Origin: JBNJGT01 sp964473285
GTDB lineage: Archaea > Nanobdellota > Nanobdellia > Woesearchaeales > JACJVW01
Assembly: GCA_964473285.1 (NCBI GenBank)
Contig: CAYYOI010000002.1
Coordinates: 1-62,277 of the forward strand
Length of the DNA stretch: 62,277 nt
Reading direction: 5' to 3'
Position 1 is the stretch's first letter. Every line of letters starts with the position of its first letter. The position numbers and the translations under genes are program-made. The notes under the pieces are model-generated. The model was not told the origin of the DNA, did no database searches, and saw only the letters and a program-made list of their open reading frames with translations. Of this stretch, positions 58,013 to 62,277 are shown one piece after another.

Positions 58013-58507
58013 ATGAAGATTAATGAGAAGGATTATATTGTTGAAACCGATGCAGAAGCCATAGCACACGGATGTAATGCTAAGGGCGTCATGGGAAAGG
58101 GGGCTGCATTTGGGATAAGTCGTTTCTACAGTATTGATATGTACCTAGATTATAAAAATAAATGTGAATTAGGATTCTTCAAACCAGGAGGGGTTTATTC
58201 CTATGAGGAATCAGGAAAACCAATACTTTACAATCTTGGAATCCAGAATAAGCCAGGTAAAAATGCAAAGATGCATCATATATCTGGCTGTCTGGAAAAA
58301 CTTGCAAAAAATATGGAAGAGAAAGGGATCTCATTTCTTGCAATAACACCTTTGGGGTGTCATAATGGTGGCCTTAATATGGAAGAAGTGCTTGATAGTA
58401 TAGGATACCATCTTTCAGGTTTTGATGTTACTGTATATACTGCTAAAGACCAGATACCATTGAATCTTCCTGAAACCCCGCATAATGTAATCAGAGTCTT
58501 CTTCTAG
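58013..58507 (+). CDS. Macro-domain protein (ADP-ribose-binding/hydrolase fold)
   Basis: AIAHGCNAKGVMGKGAAFGI (17-35) is the macro-domain phosphate loop, and ITPLGCHNGGLNMEEVL (111-127) the second ligand loop. This resembles single-domain macro proteins of the TARG1/DarG/ALC1 kind, which remove ADP-ribose from proteins or DNA. 164 residues make it a complete domain without fusion. TTTTATAAAG lies 26 bases before the ATG at 58013. The end overlaps by 17 bases with a convergent gene whose C-terminus looks like an ADP-ribosyltransferase. ADP-ribose removal is the expected role; substrate unknown. Confidence 0.8.
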   Translation: MKINEKDYIVETDAEAIAHGCNAKGVMGKGAAFGISRFYSIDMYLDYKNKCELGFFKPGGVYSYEESGKPILYNLGIQNKPGKNAKMHHISGCLEKLAKNMEEKGISFLAITPLGCHNGGLNMEEVLDSIGYHLSGFDVTVYTAKDQIPLNLPETPHNVIRVFF

Positions 58508-60896
58508 CCATGCCATGCCATTTTGCTGCATATGCTTCATTTATCTCCTGCTGATATGCTGTAGCATAATCATCTATTGAAAAGACTCTTGCTGGCAAAT
58601 CTTGCACAAGCTCTTTTATATGGGGTAGCATCTTGTTGAAACAAAAGATCTTGTTTATATAAGATACTGGGATAGGCTTATCTATTACTAAATCCCGTGT
58701 AAGTTTATTCTGATGAATCAGCTGTTCTTCAGAAGCCAATATCCCTCCTAACAGTATGCGGTTCCACATGATCTTTTGATATAAGGAAGGCAAAAGCTCA
58801 ATCACAATGCTATCTTTTGTAGCATAATTTGATATGAGGGTATAGAAGTTTTCCTTTGCATTAAAAGGGGGGGGAGCGCCAAGAAAAGTAAGCCATTTCA
58901 TCTCCCTTTTGAAAAATTTTGTGCGGACCCCATGGAAATCATGAGGTTTTGATTCGATCCTTCTTAAGTCTGTCTCTTTCATTTCCTTTATCCTGGATGC
59001 AATCTCTTCTTTTTTTTGATTATACAAAGGATCCTTTGGGTTGAGGGATTGGATCTTTTTGTTATATGCCTTCAGAAGTAAAGGGGATAGAAAGCCATTA
59101 TCAAGAATAAGCCTGAAAGAATCAAATGATGTCAAATGATAATAGCAAAGAGGTATATTTCCCTCGAGAATGGCCTGGATCTCATTAAGGTTCAACCTTA
59201 CACCAAAACTTCTTAGGAAAACCTCTTCTGAAGAGTCTTTCAGATGATCGAGGGAGATATGAGTGTGTTTCTTTTGTTTTTCTGTTTCTTCTTTCATCTT
59301 CTGCAAGATATCTTCTTTTGGAGGGAATTCTATGATTTTCCCTTGTACTGAAAAAAAGTGATCGAAAGTGATATTAGTAATCCTGGTCAAAAGCTTAGGA
59401 TATATTTTTGATTCCTGCTTTCCCAACCTGAAAACCTCAAGCAATGACTTGTACAGGAACTCGTTTTTCAGGAATAGGCTCATCCTGGGAAGGATACATT
59501 CAGTAAACAGGTTCCCATTACTCCTGAAATGATCCTTTCCGCAAATCCGGATAAGATCAATTATATCCCTTAACCCATATTTAATGATCAAAGGAAGAAT
59601 CCTTTCTAGCTTTTGCATGATAAAAACAAAATTTGAGGAGGTAACCAATTTGAGATTATTAAGTTCATTAAGGCCTCTCTTTAGGATGAAAGGTTCAAAG
59701 CTCACTAATAATTTTATGGTCTTGACCCTGTCCTTGTTGAAACCAATTATTTGGAAGACCTCATCCCAATGTTTTACGCAATAGAGCATAAGTCGCTGAT
59801 GGCCGAAAGGCAAATATTCCTGAAATATCATGTGTATGACAAATTTCTTCTCATCATAAGAGGAATCCGGAAAGGCCAAGGATATGATGCGACTATATTC
59901 AAGGGAGATTGCCTGAATCTTTTCCAGCTCAGAAGCACCAATCTTTACTTTTCCTGACAAAAAAGCACCATTCTTCTTGACTGCATAAATGTCTGCTTCA
60001 GTGATGATCTTTAGGAGGTGAAAGTATACTTTGTGCTTAAGGTTAGAAATAAGGTGTTCTATATATTGACCCTTATCTTTTGTATCTATCTTAAAAACAA
60101 GGTCACCAAGGACATCATGGTAATATACAAGTTTTGAGACTATGTCAATAATATAATCAGGGTATCCCATCTCTTCCATGCGTGACTTGCATATCAGGGC
60201 TGAATTCACAGGGTGCTTTGGATCATTAGTCTTAGGCCTCTTATGCTTATTCCCTCCCTGTTTTCCAATATCATGAAACAGAATTGCCAAAGACACTATT
60301 TTCCTGTATGTTGCATGCAAGTTAAGAAATTCATTTTTCTGCTGAAGATAAGATAAAGCAATAAAGGTATGCTCATCAATCCTAAAAGAATGAGTCCTGT
60401 GAGGCCACCCTGTTTCATCACTTCTTAGTCTTTTCCATTCTGGTATGAAACCATCAAATACACCTAAACTGCTGAGGGTTCTTATCTCACTTATCTTATT
60501 ATAGGAATTCTCGATAATTGACTTAAATTCTTCTAATGTTATTTCAGGCTTATTCTTGAAGTATCTGCACTCAAAAACAGCGTCAGGATTTCTTTCCCTC
60601 TCTTCTACTGCTTTTGGAGCCACACCTGCAATCCCTTTTATATTGCCTTCGATAAATCTTATATTCTCCACATTATTATCTTTTGGATTATAATTCAGAA
60701 TATGATCAATAAACTTGAGAACCAATTCCTCATAATTGTTCCTGATACCCATACCCCATAATTCATCAAATACTTCTTTTGCTTCTTTCTTAAAGGATTC
60801 AACATCCTTATTTATCCCCCAGAATTTCTTGTGACGCGAGAAAGAATCAGTCAAATTATTTACCAGTTCTTCATATCTTTTCTTGTCGTATCTCAT
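58491..60896 (-). CDS. GlnD-type HD phosphohydrolase with C-terminal ADP-ribosyltransferase-like segment
   Basis: Residues about 135-310 match the HD domain of GlnD-like proteins: LSSLGVFDGFIPEWKRL, RIDEHTF (H176), ILFHDIGKQGGNKH (HD 208-209), YYHD (H260) and TEADIYA (D302). The middle ~260 residues are helical and unassigned. The last ~220 residues begin CYYHLTSFDSFRLILDNGFL (about 584-603) and end RDLVIDKPIPVSYINKI (about 734-750), the order of a nicotinamide-pocket His and a closing strand in ADP-ribosyltransferases. The catalytic Glu is not evident. Start at 60896, after the MBL stop; third gene of a likely operon. The ART call is inference. Confidence 0.6.
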   Translation of the reverse strand: MRYDKKRYEELVNNLTDSFSRHKKFWGINKDVESFKKEAKEVFDELWGMGIRNNYEELVLKFIDHILNYNPKDNNVENIRFIEGNIKGIAGVAPKAVEERERNPDAVFECRYFKNKPEITLEEFKSIIENSYNKISEIRTLSSLGVFDGFIPEWKRLRSDETGWPHRTHSFRIDEHTFIALSYLQQKNEFLNLHATYRKIVSLAILFHDIGKQGGNKHKRPKTNDPKHPVNSALICKSRMEEMGYPDYIIDIVSKLVYYHDVLGDLVFKIDTKDKGQYIEHLISNLKHKVYFHLLKIITEADIYAVKKNGAFLSGKVKIGASELEKIQAISLEYSRIISLAFPDSSYDEKKFVIHMIFQEYLPFGHQRLMLYCVKHWDEVFQIIGFNKDRVKTIKLLVSFEPFILKRGLNELNNLKLVTSSNFVFIMQKLERILPLIIKYGLRDIIDLIRICGKDHFRSNGNLFTECILPRMSLFLKNEFLYKSLLEVFRLGKQESKIYPKLLTRITNITFDHFFSVQGKIIEFPPKEDILQKMKEETEKQKKHTHISLDHLKDSSEEVFLRSFGVRLNLNEIQAILEGNIPLCYYHLTSFDSFRLILDNGFLSPLLLKAYNKKIQSLNPKDPLYNQKKEEIASRIKEMKETDLRRIESKPHDFHGVRTKFFKREMKWLTFLGAPPPFNAKENFYTLISNYATKDSIVIELLPSLYQKIMWNRILLGGILASEEQLIHQNKLTRDLVIDKPIPVSYINKIFCFNKMLPHIKELVQDLPARVFSIDDYATAYQQEINEAYAAKWHGMARRRL

Positions 60897-60897
60897 C

Positions 60898-61455
60898 TTA
60901 ATAGTCGTGACCTGGGCACAGGATTGCATTAGAATAGGCATTCAGTTTTTTTATAGACTCCTGCATCGCTTTTACATCAGAGGTTGGAAGATCTGTCCTT
61001 CCAAGTATCCCTTTTCCAAAAAGGGTATCACCAGAGAAGAGAATGTTTTTTGTCTTGTGGTAATAGCAAACACTACCACGAGTATGGCCAGGGGTTGGGA
61101 TGACTATGATGTCACCCATATCAGAAACAGGAAACAATTTCTTTTGCTGCAGCATATCAATCTCAGGGTTCCTGAATACTGAATAAAAAGGATTTTTCTG
61201 GAAGTCTTCAATTGCCTCTTTTGAGGCATGGATTGTTGCTTGAGGGAATGCATCCAATGCCCCAAGATGATCATAGTGCAGATGGGTGAGAAGTATGTGT
61301 TTAATCTTGTCTTTATCAATTATCTGACTTATCTTGCGCAGTAGTTCTTCCTTTTCTTCGCGGACTCCTGCATCTATCATTTTTGGCTCTTCATCTATGA
61401 TAAGATAAGCATTTGATTGGCCTGAAAATTTGTATATGTTTTTTGTTATCTCCAT
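60898..61455 (-). CDS. Metallo-beta-lactamase-fold hydrolase
   Basis: THLHYDHLGAL gives the H-x-H-x-D-H site; further ligands are H123 in PTPGHTRGSV, D142 in LFSGDTLF and the final PGHD. Length of 185 residues matches the glyoxalase II/persulphide dioxygenase-like subgroup. The substrate is unknown. The gene lies between the degenerate site-2 protease and the HD/ART-like gene; stops and starts are only a few bases apart, so the three may act in one pathway. Confidence 0.85.
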   Translation of the reverse strand: MEITKNIYKFSGQSNAYLIIDEEPKMIDAGVREEKEELLRKISQIIDKDKIKHILLTHLHYDHLGALDAFPQATIHASKEAIEDFQKNPFYSVFRNPEIDMLQQKKLFPVSDMGDIIVIPTPGHTRGSVCYYHKTKNILFSGDTLFGKGILGRTDLPTSDVKAMQESIKKLNAYSNAILCPGHDY

Positions 61456-61458
61456 TTT

Positions 61459-62178
61459 TCATTCGAAATACATGTAGTAGAGTAGCCATACTGCAATTGC
61501 GCCGGTGAGGGCTATAAGATAAGAGTATACATCAAAATATGCAAGGATTGCGTAAAGGATTATGAAACTTGTTACAAACATGTAGATCAGCCTTGAATCA
61601 TACATGACCTTGCTTCCATCAAGGGGTGGAATGGGAAGCATGCTATATGCGGCAAATGCCAGGTTGAAAAGAAAAATCTTATCCACAACCAAAGAAGGAA
61701 GAAAACCAATCATACCTAGCGATTTTACACCTGTTGCAAAAAGGACATTGAACAAGGGTCCTGCTGCTGATACAAGAGCAAGTGTCCTTATGTTTGTACC
61801 ATAACGGAACTCACCAAGACGTTGTATCTTCATATGATGAAGGATTATCCCCCCTGGAATCAAGATCCAGACAGTACCACCACTCAGAAGGGTGATTGCC
61901 AGACTGACGATAATACCATACCACCAGAGCTTGTACTCTACCCGAAAACCATAGTGTATGCCTACTAAGCGATAACCTGCCTGCTTTACCAGAACAGAAA
62001 CCACTACGATTGCAGTCATCAGGAACAGGTTAGAAAGCCATGGGCCTAACTGAAACTCAGGGCGCCCGTCATTGAGAGCGACAATTATTACCAGGAAAAG
62101 GATTGTCAATAATATGGCTCTTACTTCTGCTGGATTGAAGATTCCGTATCGCTTTAGGTTCTCAAGAAAATTGTTCAT
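61459..62178 (-). CDS. Site-2 protease (M50)-like membrane protein lacking HExxH
   Basis: Five or six membrane helices are seen. The C-terminal motif NLAFAAYSMLPIPPLDGSKVM is the M50 N/L-P-x-x-x-x-DG site, and AAGPLFNVLF is a conserved helix. The zinc-binding HExxH expected in LVKQAGYRLVGIHYG is absent: the aligned region reads KQAGYR. It is therefore probably an inactive homologue. A TATA-like AATTATTTAAAG lies 26 bases upstream on the minus strand. It heads an operon with the MBL and HD/ART-like genes. About 100 bases follow to the window end without a recognised feature. Confidence 0.8.
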   Translation of the reverse strand: MNNFLENLKRYGIFNPAEVRAILLTILFLVIIVALNDGRPEFQLGPWLSNLFLMTAIVVVSVLVKQAGYRLVGIHYGFRVEYKLWWYGIIVSLAITLLSGGTVWILIPGGIILHHMKIQRLGEFRYGTNIRTLALVSAAGPLFNVLFATGVKSLGMIGFLPSLVVDKIFLFNLAFAAYSMLPIPPLDGSKVMYDSRLIYMFVTSFIILYAILAYFDVYSYLIALTGAIAVWLLYYMYFE

Positions 62179-62277
62179 TAAGGGTTTTCTGGGTTGTTTG
62201 CTTTAAATAATTTATGGCTGTGGGGGTGTGTAGATATCCTTTCAACATTATGATTTCTAGCTGATCATAACCATTTT

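Noticed and set aside
58013..60896. A standard DarTG toxin-antitoxin operon
   Set aside because: The genes converge rather than sit in one operon, the ART-like part is the tail of a large HD protein and its catalytic Glu is not evident. Only a looser functional link is proposed.

Overview
The window is a stretch of archaeal chromosome, most likely from a DPANN-type archaeon of the Woesearchaeota/Pacearchaeota/Nanoarchaeota kind. The assignment is an inference. It rests on an archaeal ribosomal protein cluster (eL32, eL19, eS4, SecY, EMC3/DUF106, Rpp29 and eIF1 in archaeal order), TATA boxes centred about 26 bases before many start codons (leaderless transcripts), class III (archaellin/pilin) signal peptides, a short fused PriS-PriL primase like that known from Nanoarchaeota, an archaeal Hef helicase-nuclease and a PyrB/PyrI pair. 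No tRNA, CRISPR array, insertion sequence or phage module was recognised. Genes are packed tightly and no gene-free stretch exceeds 300 bases.

Layout. 1-250: a 5S rRNA gene with its own TATA box. 264-8000: an archaellin-like gene, a truncated RqcH/NEMF, an M20-type peptidase, a HAD phosphatase and the glmM-glmU-glmS operon that makes UDP-GlcNAc. 8256-10107: two DNA-binding-type proteins, one carrying an S-layer-like domain, surrounded by AGGACA-rich repeats and a (GA)13 microsatellite. 10108-16115: an AK6/Fap7-type kinase, an ABC exporter pair, a Ski2-like helicase and a permuted GTPase. 16119-27414: an 18-gene minus-strand cluster of membrane and secreted proteins, most with pilin-like N-termini. 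It includes a lytic-transglycosylase-like protein, an M15-like metallopeptidase and a degenerate amidase_3-like protein. 27459-32247: regulators (Lrp, AbrB-PhoU, TrmB) and a membrane-anchored kinase-like protein. 32356-46369: the S10/spc-type ribosomal protein and SecY cluster, with a foldable leader upstream of uL3. 46547-62178: primase fusion, kinase and nucleotidyltransferase genes, pyrBI, a cold-shock operon, LD-carboxypeptidase-like, HtpX and Hef genes, a macro-domain protein facing an HD/ART-like protein, an MBL hydrolase and a degenerate site-2 protease.

The best candidate for an undescribed system is the 16.1-27.4 kb cluster. It brings together three protein families normally used to cut bacterial peptidoglycan, a set of very small cysteine-rich pilin-like proteins that share a double-cysteine near the C-terminus, calcium-binding repeats, and two microproteins of 33 and 46 residues. 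Archaea lack murein, so the cluster may build or remodel a surface appendage or act on neighbouring cells; this is inference. A second candidate is the convergent pair of a macro-domain protein and a GlnD-type HD protein with a C-terminal ADP-ribosyltransferase-like segment (58.0-60.9 kb).
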